This document shows, piece by piece, positions 1 to 5,395 of a DNA stretch of 6,398 bases (positions within the stretch are counted from its first letter, which is position 1; every line of letters begins with the position of its first letter). The notes under the pieces were generated by a model. It ran no database searches and was not told the DNA's origin. It worked only from the letters and a program-made list of their open reading frames with translations. The position numbers were made by a program, and so were the translations under genes. Source of the DNA: Bacillota bacterium (GTDB lineage Bacteria > Bacillota > Sulfobacillia > JAJZYS01 > JAJYTV01); assembly GCA_021810725.1 (NCBI GenBank), contig JAJZIE010000144.1, positions 1 through 6,398 of the forward strand. The letters run 5' to 3'.

Positions 1-13
1 CCTTCGGCATCGT

Positions 14-1186
14 TCAGACGACGGCGTCTTCCTGGATCAGCCGGCCTTCGGCGAAGCGGGCGAGGTCGAGTCCATCGACGGCGACCGAGCGCGGCGCACC
101 GTAGGCGATGATCTCGGCGAGCGCCAGACCGGCCGCCGGACCCTGCATCATGCCGTGGCCGGAGAAGCCGGCGATGATCTGAAAACCTCCGAGATCCGGG
201 TGCGGCCCGATGATCGCGTTGTCGTCGGGCGTCACTTCGTAGAGGCCGCACCAGCCGTTGCCGAGATGCAGCCGCTCCAGCATCGGCACGCGCGTCGCCA
301 GGTCCGGCCAGATCGCGTCCTGGAACAGCCCGCGATTCCAGTCCCAGACGAAATCCTCGGGGTCGTCGTCGAAGGCCTTGCCGCAGAGCACGCGCCCTCC
401 GGCCTCCGGGCGGAAGTAGAAGCCGCTTGGATCCACGGTCAACGGGTAGTTGGCGAAGCGGTCTTCCGGTACGTCGCAGATGTAGATCTGGCGCGCCTTC
501 GGCACGACGGGAACGTCGACCCCGGCGAGGCGGCCCACCTTGCCGGCCCATGCGCCAGCCGCGTTGACGACGACATCCGCCTTGACGCGCACGTTCGCGC
601 TGCTTACGGCCCGCACGCGGCCCTGGGACATCTCGATCGCGACAGCCTCCTCGGGCACGAAGCGCACGCCGAGCTCCCGGGCCTTGTCGGTGAAGCCCCG
701 CATCACCTGGTAGGGGTCGAGGAAGCCGGCCTCCACGCCGAAAATGCCGCCGGTGAGATCGTCGGTCGCGAGCTCCGGGTAACGCTCCTTGACCTGCGCG
801 GGCGTCAGGCGCTCAAGTTCGACGCCGTGCGCCTGCTGGTAGTCAGCGCGCCGCAGCAGGGCGGATTCGTTGGCCTTGTCGAGCAGGAAGAGGTAGCCGT
901 TCTGGCGGAAGCCGACGTCGGGGCCCGGTCCCTGGGCGGTCGCCATCACCTCGGGGAAGCGGCGGTAGAAGTCGACGCTCCAGCGGGCGAGGGCGATGTT
1001 GGCCGCGGTCGAGAAGAGCTGGCGGATGCCGCCGGCCGAGAGTCCCGTCGACGAGTGCATGTGCAGCGGGTCCTGCTCGAAGACGACGACATCCTGCGCA
1101 AGATTCAGGGTTCGTAGATGATAGGCGACCGACGGCCCCATGACGCCGCCGCCGATGATCGCGACATCGGCCCGGACTTCCTCCAG
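14..1186 (-). CDS. FAD-dependent oxidoreductase, DAO family (sarcosine/D-amino acid oxidase-like)
   Basis: Probably oxidises the C-N bond of an amino or N-methylamino acid with FAD, giving an imine that hydrolyses to a 2-oxoacid or a demethylated amine; the substrate is not identifiable. Numbered from the CTG start (390 aa, usual for single-chain members), the dinucleotide-binding motif GGGVMG is at 12-17, followed by the ribose-contacting Glu37 in VVVFEQD. Then come the family signature SSTGLSAGGIRQ (45-56), NAAGAWA (208-214), the C-terminal TPDDNAIIGP (319-328) and FSGHG (341-345). No signal peptide or membrane segment is seen, so it is cytoplasmic. Start choice: the frame stays open far upstream, but that part lies antisense to the regulator gene. 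The first Met inside the gene would cut through the Rossmann motif. CTG at 1186 lies 8 nt after a perfect AGGAGG, so I prefer it; a GTG at 1219 has no Shine-Dalgarno. Divergent from the regulator and dehydrogenase operon, so probably co-regulated with it. Family is secure, exact reaction is not. Confidence 0.88.
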   Translation of the reverse strand: MEEVRADVAIIGGGVMGPSVAYHLRTLNLAQDVVVFEQDPLHMHSSTGLSAGGIRQLFSTAANIALARWSVDFYRRFPEVMATAQGPGPDVGFRQNGYLFLLDKANESALLRRADYQQAHGVELERLTPAQVKERYPELATDDLTGGIFGVEAGFLDPYQVMRGFTDKARELGVRFVPEEAVAIEMSQGRVRAVSSANVRVKADVVVNAAGAWAGKVGRLAGVDVPVVPKARQIYICDVPEDRFANYPLTVDPSGFYFRPEAGGRVLCGKAFDDDPEDFVWDWNRGLFQDAIWPDLATRVPMLERLHLGNGWCGLYEVTPDDNAIIGPHPDLGGFQIIAGFSGHGMMQGPAAGLALAEIIAYGAPRSVAVDGLDLARFAEGRLIQEDAVV

Positions 1187-1194
1187 GGTGATCC

Positions 1195-1200
1195 CCTCCT
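1195..1200 (-). promoter_or_regulatory. Shine-Dalgarno that decides a CTG start for the FAD oxidoreductase
   Basis: Read on the minus strand the sequence is AGGAGGGG, then ATCACC, then CTG. The AGGAGG core is 8 nt from the CTG. No in-frame ATG, GTG or TTG lies at usable distance, so this site argues for initiation at CTG (1186). Confidence 0.6.
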
Positions 1201-1231
1201 GTTGCAGATGGCATAACACGACAGGCCGCGC

Positions 1232-1241
1232 AAGTAAACCA
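1232..1241 (-). promoter_or_regulatory. Possible second, weaker GntR operator (TGGTTTACTT)
   Basis: On the minus strand this reads TGGTTTACTT, matching 8 of 10 positions of the TGGTCGACCA element found at the regulator start (1320-1329), with the same GT-N2-AC core. It lies between the divergent genes, upstream of the oxidoreductase start. A match this short can occur by chance. Confidence 0.25.
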
Positions 1242-1260
1242 GCCGATCGGCCCGTCCGCG

Positions 1261-1285
1261 CCTGCAAGATCCCGCGGCTTGCAGG
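1261..1285. repeat. Inverted repeat in the intergenic region
   Basis: Arms CCTGCAAG (1261-1268) and CTTGCAGG (1278-1285) are perfectly complementary around a 9-nt centre that itself contains CCGCGG. The dyad is about 25 bp long, a size typical of a dimeric regulator site, and would also form a short hairpin in RNA upstream of the regulator. No U-tract follows, so it is not a typical intrinsic terminator. Confidence 0.5.
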
Positions 1286-1307
1286 GATTCGGCGTGTGGA
1301 GGCGAAG

Positions 1308-1367
1308 ATGGCCTGCAGTTGGTCGACCATGGTCGACCGAAGGGGGCGATCACCATTCGGCGCCTGA
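1308..1367 (+). CDS. Possible 19-residue upstream ORF overlapping the regulator start
   Basis: ATG at 1308 is preceded by GGAGG (1298-1302) with 5-nt spacing, the best initiation signal in front of the regulator. The reading frame gives a 19-residue product, MACSWSTMVDRRGRSPFGA, and stops at TGA 1365-1367. This is inside the regulator's 5' end in another frame. It may be a leader peptide coupled to the regulator, the true regulator start separated from its frame by a one-base change in the G5 run at 1342-1346, or chance. The peptide resembles nothing I recognise. Confidence 0.22.
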   Translation: MACSWSTMVDRRGRSPFGA

Positions 1368-2077
1368 CAGAAAAGCCCGCGTACCGGCGCGTGGCGGAAG
1401 AGATCGAGGCGATGGTGGAGCGCGGCGAGTATGCGCCCGGTGACGCGCTGCTGCCGGAACGCAAGCTCAGCGAGCAGCTCGGAGCGAGCCGCACCGCCGT
1501 GCGCGAGGCCTTGGCGTCGCTCGCCGGGGCCGGGGTGATCGAACTCACGGGTCAGGGGGCCGTCGTGCGCCGCCGCGACGTGCAGTCCGTTTCCGGGGCG
1601 TTCGGCGCCCTCCTGGCGCATGAGCGGGCCGACGTCCTGGAGCTGCTCGAAACCCGCGAGATCATCGAAGGGCAGGCGGCGCGCCTGGCCGCGGAGCGCT
1701 GCACGATGGCGGACCTGCACCGCCTGAGTCTCTATGCCGTGGAGGTGGACGACGCCATCGCGACGCGCGCCGACGCCACCGATCCCGATACGAACCTGCA
1801 TCTGGCGCTGGTGGCCGCGGCCCACAACAGGACGCTCGAACAGGTCTCGCTTGTTCTGGAGGGCGCGATGCGCCGCCTCTACCGTCCGACGCGCCGCGTC
1901 ATGCTCTTCGACAGTTCCCTGGCGGAAGCTTTCCGCGACGAGCACTGGGGGCTGATCGAGGCCCTGCGCACACGCAACGGCGACCTGGCGGAGGAACTGA
2001 TCCACCGCCACATCGCGCGCGCCATCGAGTTCACGCGCCAGGCCCTCGATCAGGAGGACGGCGCAGGGGAGGAATGA
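1319..2077 (+). CDS. GntR-family transcriptional regulator, FadR subfamily (FCD domain)
   Basis: Predicted DNA-binding switch for the flanking catabolic genes. From a TTG start it has 252 aa. The N-terminal winged helix-turn-helix spans about residues 17-85, with the family pattern PGDALLPERKLSEQLGASRT (40-59) followed by VREALASLAGAGVIEL. The C-terminal all-helical FCD effector domain spans about 104-240. Its metal/ligand residues are present: Asp157 and His161 in DTNLH, His209 in DEHW, and His231 in HRHI. This suggests a metal-bound carboxylate effector, as in PdhR and LldR relatives. The start is uncertain: TTG 1319 lies inside an 18-bp palindrome and has no good Shine-Dalgarno. ATT at 1355 (8 nt after AAGGGGG) or CTG 1364 would keep the whole HTH and leave the palindrome outside the gene. 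The ATG with a good ribosome site at 1308 is out of frame by one base. First gene of the operon; it ends 2 bp before the preferred E1 alpha start. Confidence 0.9.
   Translation: MVDHGRPKGAITIRRLTEKPAYRRVAEEIEAMVERGEYAPGDALLPERKLSEQLGASRTAVREALASLAGAGVIELTGQGAVVRRRDVQSVSGAFGALLAHERADVLELLETREIIEGQAARLAAERCTMADLHRLSLYAVEVDDAIATRADATDPDTNLHLALVAAAHNRTLEQVSLVLEGAMRRLYRPTRRVMLFDSSLAEAFRDEHWGLIEALRTRNGDLAEELIHRHIARAIEFTRQALDQEDGAGEE
1321..1338. promoter_or_regulatory. 18-bp perfect palindrome, candidate GntR auto-operator
   Basis: GGTCGACCATGGTCGACC equals its own reverse complement over all 18 bases and is built from two copies of the 8-bp palindrome GGTCGACC two bases apart. With the preceding T it contains TGGTCGACCA (1320-1329), close to the TGGT-N3-ACCA pattern of FadR/PdhR-type operators but with a 2-bp instead of 3-bp centre. 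It coincides with the start of the GntR gene, as expected for autorepression. Binding is inferred, the dyad is seen directly. Confidence 0.55.
2068..2072 (+). promoter_or_regulatory. Ribosome binding site that favours the second ATG of E1 alpha
   Basis: GGAGG ends only 1 nt before the ATG at 2074 but 7 nt before the ATG at 2080, so the second ATG is the better start. Choosing the first would give an ATGA overlap with the regulator stop and two extra residues. Confidence 0.6.
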
Positions 2078-2079
2078 GC

Positions 2080-3159
2080 ATGGGCTACCTTCGCGACGCC
2101 CCGGACGACTGGCTGCCGCTGCGGCTCGTGGACCAGGACGGCACACCGCTCCTGGGTGCCGAACTGCCGCCGCACGACACCGTGCTCGCGATCTTCCGCT
2201 GGATGGTCTTCGGCCGCGTATTCGACCAGCGCATGCTCAGCCTGCAGCGGCAGGGACGTATCGGCACGATCGGGTCGATCCGCGGCCAGGAGGCGAGCGC
2301 CGCCGGCCTCGGCGTCGCGATGCGGGGCGAGGACTGGCTCGCGGGCTCGTATCGCGAACTGCTCACCTACATGGTGCACGGCGTTCCCGCGGAGACCCTG
2401 ATTTCGCTTTACCGCGGCGGCGTGCCTGGCCCCTTCCCCGAGGGGGTGCGGGCCCTGCCGGTGCAGATCGTGATCGGCGCGCAGATGCCGCAGGCGGCCG
2501 GGCTCGGCCTCGCGCTGAAGCTCAGGCAGGAGCGGGCGGCGGTCGTCGCCTGTTGCGGCGACGGCGCGACGAGCGAGGGCGACTTCCACGAAGGGGTCAA
2601 CTTCGCTGGGGCGCATCACCTGCCAGTCGTCTTCGTCGTGCAGAACAACGGATGGGCCATCAGCGTGCCGCGGGCGCGTCAGACCGCGAGTGCCACCATC
2701 GCCCAGAAGGCCTTCGCCTACGGCATGCCGGCCGCCCAGGTGGACGGCAACGACGCGCTGGCGGTCTACGAGGTCTGCCGCGAGGCGCTGGAGCGGGCGC
2801 GCAGGGGCGACGGACCGTCGCTGATCGAGGCGGTCACCTACCGTCTTGGCCCGCACACCACGTCGGACGACCCGACGCGCTACCGCGACGAAACCGAAGT
2901 GAAGGCGCGCGAGGCGGAGGATCCCCTGCCGCGGCTGCGGCGCTACCTCGAGCACGCCGGCCTCTACGAGGAGGGTCTTCAGGAGCGCCTCGAGGAGGAG
3001 GCGCGCGAGAGCATGGGCATGGCCGTGGCGACGGCGGAGGCCATGCCGCCGGTCACACCCGAGCAGGTGTTCGACCTGACCTGGGCCGCGGAGACGGACG
3101 GAGCGCGCCGCGAGCGCGAGCGGGCCCTGCTGGAACTGCGGGAGGTGGGGGAGCTTTGA
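2080..3159 (+). CDS. 2-oxoacid dehydrogenase E1 component, alpha subunit
   Basis: Thiamine-diphosphate subunit of the decarboxylase of a BCKDH/PDH-type complex; with E1 beta it decarboxylates a 2-oxoacid and reductively acylates the E2 lipoyl group. From ATG 2080 it has 359 aa, normal for a bacterial E1 alpha. Visible motifs are GQEA (69-72), SYRE (90-93), and the ThDP/Mg motif GDGATSEGD (160-168), which runs to NN at 189-190 with 26 residues between GDG and NN. The phospho-loop motif is RLGPHTTSDDPTRYR (255-269). Its His259 corresponds to the conserved active-site loop His, and Thr takes the place of the regulatory serine of mammalian BCKDH. HTTSDD favours the branched-chain or archaeal/Deinococcus-like group over HTMSGDD pyruvate enzymes, but substrate cannot be settled. 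The 3' end overlaps the E1 beta start by 4 bases (TTGA), implying translational coupling and balanced subunit synthesis. Confidence 0.93.
   Translation: MGYLRDAPDDWLPLRLVDQDGTPLLGAELPPHDTVLAIFRWMVFGRVFDQRMLSLQRQGRIGTIGSIRGQEASAAGLGVAMRGEDWLAGSYRELLTYMVHGVPAETLISLYRGGVPGPFPEGVRALPVQIVIGAQMPQAAGLGLALKLRQERAAVVACCGDGATSEGDFHEGVNFAGAHHLPVVFVVQNNGWAISVPRARQTASATIAQKAFAYGMPAAQVDGNDALAVYEVCREALERARRGDGPSLIEAVTYRLGPHTTSDDPTRYRDETEVKAREAEDPLPRLRRYLEHAGLYEEGLQERLEEEARESMGMAVATAEAMPPVTPEQVFDLTWAAETDGARRERERALLELREVGEL
3141..3147 (+). promoter_or_regulatory. Shine-Dalgarno that decides the TTG start of E1 beta
   Basis: GGAGGTG lies inside the 3' end of the E1 alpha gene, 8 nt before TTG 3156. No ATG exists near the natural beginning of the protein, so this site selects the TTG. 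Confidence 0.65.
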
Positions 3160-4130
3160 AGGCCAACGTGGTCGAGGCGGTGCAGGACGCGATGCGCATC
3201 GCCCTGCGGGAAGACCCCGCCTGCCTCGTGCTGGGCGAGGACGTGGGGCGCAACGGCGGCGTCTTCCGCGCCACCGACGGGCTGCAGCAGGAGTTCGGCG
3301 AGGGCCGCGTGCTCGATACGCCGCTGGCGGAGTCGAGCATCGCCGGCGTCGGGCTCGGCCTTGCGGCGGCCGGGATGCATCCGATTTGCGAGATCCAGTT
3401 CGCCGGCTTTCTCTACATCACGATGAACCAGATCGGCTCGCAGGTGGCGCGGCTGCGCCTGCGCACCGGCGGCTCGCTCAAGGCGCAGATGGTGATCCGC
3501 GCCCCTTACGGCGGCAACGTGCGCACGCCGGACCTGCACTCGGACTCGTTCGAGGCGATCTACGCCCACACGCCCGGCATCAAGGTCGTGCTGCCCGCCA
3601 CCGCGTACGCCGCGAAAGGACTTCTCCTGGCCGCGATCGAGGACCCGGACCCCGTGCTCTTCCTCGAGCCGATGCGCATCTACCGCGGCTTCCGCGAGGA
3701 GATCCCGGACGGGCACTACACCGTGCCGCTCGGTCAGGCGCGCGTCGCGCGCGAGGGTGGGGACGTCACCCTGGTCGCCTACGGAGCCGCCGTCGGCACG
3801 GCGCTCGAGGCGGCCGACGTTCTCGCGACGGAGGGCATCCAGGCCGAGATCGTCGATCTGCAGACCGTCGCTCCGCTCGACGCGGAGACGGTGCTTGCCT
3901 CCGTGCGCAAGACGGGACGGGTCGTCGTGATCCACGAGGCGGCGCGCCCGGGAGGCCTCGGAGCGGAGGTCGCCGCCGTCATCCAGGAGGGCGCGTTCTA
4001 TTCGCTCGAAGCGCCGATCGAGCGCGTCACGGGCTGGGCCACGCCCTATCCATTCGTGCAGGCGGAGGGGCTCTACGTCCCGAGCGCCGCCCGCATCGCC
4101 GCCGCGGCCCGACGCACGCTCTCGGCCTGA
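3156..4130 (+). CDS. 2-oxoacid dehydrogenase E1 component, beta subunit
   Basis: Second half of the E1 heterotetramer; it supplies the glutamate that activates ThDP and the C-terminal assembly domain. The 324-aa length is typical. It begins LKANVVEAVQDAM (TTG start, read as Met), the usual family beginning. Key features are LGEDVGRNGGVF (26-37), TPLAES with catalytic Glu59, the conserved HSDSFEA with His128, PGIKVVLP (140-147), and the C-terminal domain with DLQTVAPLD (234-242) and HEAARPGGLGAE (260-271). The stretch VLFLEPMRIYRGFREEIP (167-184) closely resembles Gram-positive PDH beta subunits, so the pair carries mixed cues on substrate. Start: TTG in the TTGA overlap with the E1 alpha stop, backed by GGAGGTG at 8 nt. 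A longer open frame upstream is a shadow of E1 alpha and was not used. E2 follows after 11 bp. Confidence 0.93.
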   Translation: MKANVVEAVQDAMRIALREDPACLVLGEDVGRNGGVFRATDGLQQEFGEGRVLDTPLAESSIAGVGLGLAAAGMHPICEIQFAGFLYITMNQIGSQVARLRLRTGGSLKAQMVIRAPYGGNVRTPDLHSDSFEAIYAHTPGIKVVLPATAYAAKGLLLAAIEDPDPVLFLEPMRIYRGFREEIPDGHYTVPLGQARVAREGGDVTLVAYGAAVGTALEAADVLATEGIQAEIVDLQTVAPLDAETVLASVRKTGRVVVIHEAARPGGLGAEVAAVIQEGAFYSLEAPIERVTGWATPYPFVQAEGLYVPSAARIAAAARRTLSA

Positions 4131-4135
4131 GGAGG
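4131..4135 (+). promoter_or_regulatory. Ribosome binding site of the E2 gene
   Basis: GGAGG directly follows the E1 beta stop codon (TGA 4128-4130) and is 6 nt from ATG 4142. This fixes the E2 start although the frame is open for a long way upstream. Confidence 0.7.
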
Positions 4136-4141
4136 CAGCCT

Positions 4142-5395
4142 ATGGAGTTCAAACTGGCCGATATCGGCGAAGGCACCCAGGAGGCCGAGATCCTGCACTG
4201 GCTTGTGACGGAGGGTGAGGCGGTCCGCGAGGACCAGCCGCTCCTGGAGGTCCAGACCGACAAGGTGACCGCGGAATTGCCTTCGCCCTGGAACGGTATC
4301 GTGACGAGGCGCCTTCGGGCCGAAGGGGACGTCGTCCGCGTCGGCGAGACGCTGCTCGAGATCGATGTCGCCGGCGGGTCTTTGGGCACTGGCGCTGCCT
4401 CGACGGCAGCGCAGCGGCCGCGAGAGATCCCTGCGGCAACGGCGCCGGCTGCGCCCCTTTCCTTGCCCGCGGCGGCAGGACGCGTGCTCGCGTCCCCCGC
4501 AACCCGGCGCCGAGCCCGCGAGTGGGGCATCGATCTCGCGGCGGTGCCGGGCACGGGCCCGGCCGGGCGGGTTACGCCCGAGGACCTCCAGCGCTACCGC
4601 GAGATGGGCTCGGCGGTCCCGCAGGAGGCGAGGAATGCCGCAGCGCCGCCTCATGCCGCGGCGCCGCCGTCCTCGCCGCCGCAGGAGCTGCCGGAGCGGC
4701 AGGCCCTGCAGGGCCTGCGCCGGGTGATCGCGCGCAACATGACCGAAAGCCATCGCGACATTCCGACGGCGGCGCAGCTCGACGACTGCGACGTGACGGA
4801 ACTCGTCGCCCTGCGCCGGAGCTGGAACGAGGAGCTCCGGGCGATGGGCACGGATGAGCACCTGACGCTGCTGCCGTTCGTCCTCAAGGCCGCCGCGGTC
4901 GCGATCCGGCGCCATCCGACCGTCGGCGTGCGCTTCGACTCCGATCGCCAGGAGATCGTGCGCCAGGCGGGGCTGCACATCGGCATCGCCGTCGACACCC
5001 CGGACGGACTGATCGTTCCGGTCGTGCGGGACGTCGACCGGCTATCGCTGCGCCAGCTGGCCCAGGAGGTCGCGCGCCTGGCCGACGCGGCGCGGCGGCG
5101 CGCCCTTGTCCAGGGCGAGACGGAAGGCGGCGTCTTCAGCGTCACGAACCACGGCGCCTTCGGCGGCGTCTATGGGCTGCCGATCGTGCGGCGGCCGGAG
5201 GTGGCGATCCTCGGCATCGGCCGCGTGCGCGAGGAGCCGGTGGTGCGGGACGGGGCGATCGTGGCGCGAGCGATCATGCACTTCAGCATCGCCTTCGACC
5301 ATCGTGTGCTGGACGGGGCCGACGTCGGCCGCTTCGCGCTCACCTTGCGCGAGCTCCTCGAGCACCCCCAGCGCCTGCTGCTGGAGGTGCAGTGA
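4142..5395 (+). CDS. 2-oxoacid dehydrogenase E2 component, dihydrolipoyl acyltransferase
   Basis: Core of the complex: takes the acyl group from E1 on a lipoyl arm and passes it to CoA. The protein has 417 aa with a single lipoyl domain (about 1-78) starting MEFKLADIGEGTQEAEIL and carrying the lipoylated Lys41 in QTDKVTAELPSP. A flexible Ala/Pro-rich linker (about 82-112) follows. The peripheral subunit-binding domain (about 114-152; RVLASPATRRRAREWGIDL, GTGPAGRVTPEDL) docks E1 or E3. A second Ala/Pro linker (about 158-183) leads to the acyltransferase domain (about 187-417), with GGVFSVTNHGAFGG (329-342) and the catalytic HRVLDG, His387 and Asp391. All catalytic residues are intact. The overall architecture matches branched-chain or Gram-positive-like pyruvate E2s; acyl specificity is not readable by eye. 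The stop TGA shares its last base with the E3 ATG. Confidence 0.95.
   Translation: MEFKLADIGEGTQEAEILHWLVTEGEAVREDQPLLEVQTDKVTAELPSPWNGIVTRRLRAEGDVVRVGETLLEIDVAGGSLGTGAASTAAQRPREIPAATAPAAPLSLPAAAGRVLASPATRRRAREWGIDLAAVPGTGPAGRVTPEDLQRYREMGSAVPQEARNAAAPPHAAAPPSSPPQELPERQALQGLRRVIARNMTESHRDIPTAAQLDDCDVTELVALRRSWNEELRAMGTDEHLTLLPFVLKAAAVAIRRHPTVGVRFDSDRQEIVRQAGLHIGIAVDTPDGLIVPVVRDVDRLSLRQLAQEVARLADAARRRALVQGETEGGVFSVTNHGAFGGVYGLPIVRRPEVAILGIGRVREEPVVRDGAIVARAIMHFSIAFDHRVLDGADVGRFALTLRELLEHPQRLLLEVQ
5383..5389 (+). promoter_or_regulatory. Ribosome binding site of the E3 gene within E2
   Basis: GGAGGTG inside the last codons of E2 lies 5 nt before the ATG at 5395, which overlaps the E2 stop as TGATG. 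This arrangement favours translational coupling of E3 to E2. Confidence 0.65.

Larger units (their letters stand above)
1187..1318. promoter_or_regulatory. Divergent intergenic control region
   Basis: Shared upstream region of the minus-strand oxidoreductase and the plus-strand regulator/dehydrogenase operon, so promoters in both directions must lie here or at its edges. It is visibly a little less GC-rich around 1203-1241. I see an 8-bp inverted repeat (1261-1285), a GT-N2-AC element (1232-1241), and several TTGCAG/CTGCAA words (about 1202, 1262, 1279, 1312). No convincing sigma-70 -35/-10 pair stands out in either direction, so I do not mark individual promoters. Confidence 0.6.

Noticed and set aside
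1..13. Flank downstream of the oxidoreductase stop codon.
   Set aside because: Thirteen bases are too few to identify a terminator or a neighbouring gene.
155..1117. Long plus-strand open frame opposite the oxidoreductase.
   Set aside because: The product shows no recognisable motif and has the composition of an antisense shadow; the minus-strand protein has full family motifs.
1212..1239. Possible sigma-70 promoter for the oxidoreductase (minus strand TTTACT and TGTTAT).
   Set aside because: Each hexamer matches only 4 of 6 consensus bases and the spacer is about 14 nt, too short for a normal promoter.
1321..1338. The palindrome as a cloning scar, since it contains two SalI sites and an NcoI site.
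   Set aside because: Flanking sequence is ordinary genomic DNA continuing into both genes with no vector-like sequence, and short GC-rich dyads create such sites naturally.
1187..2146. N-terminal extension of the oxidoreductase frame, giving a 710-residue open frame.
   Set aside because: The extra part is antisense to the well-supported GntR gene, shows no domain, and is His/Arg/Ala-rich low-complexity translation typical of shadows in GC-rich DNA.
2050..3935. Long minus-strand open frames opposite E1 alpha and E1 beta.
   Set aside because: Open only because stop codons are rare in this base composition; no motifs, and the plus strand is fully explained by conserved enzymes.
4027..4978. Minus-strand open frames opposite E2 that could look like Arg-rich proteins.
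   Set aside because: They mirror the Ala/Pro linker and lipoyl coding sequence of E2; no ribosome site or domain supports them.
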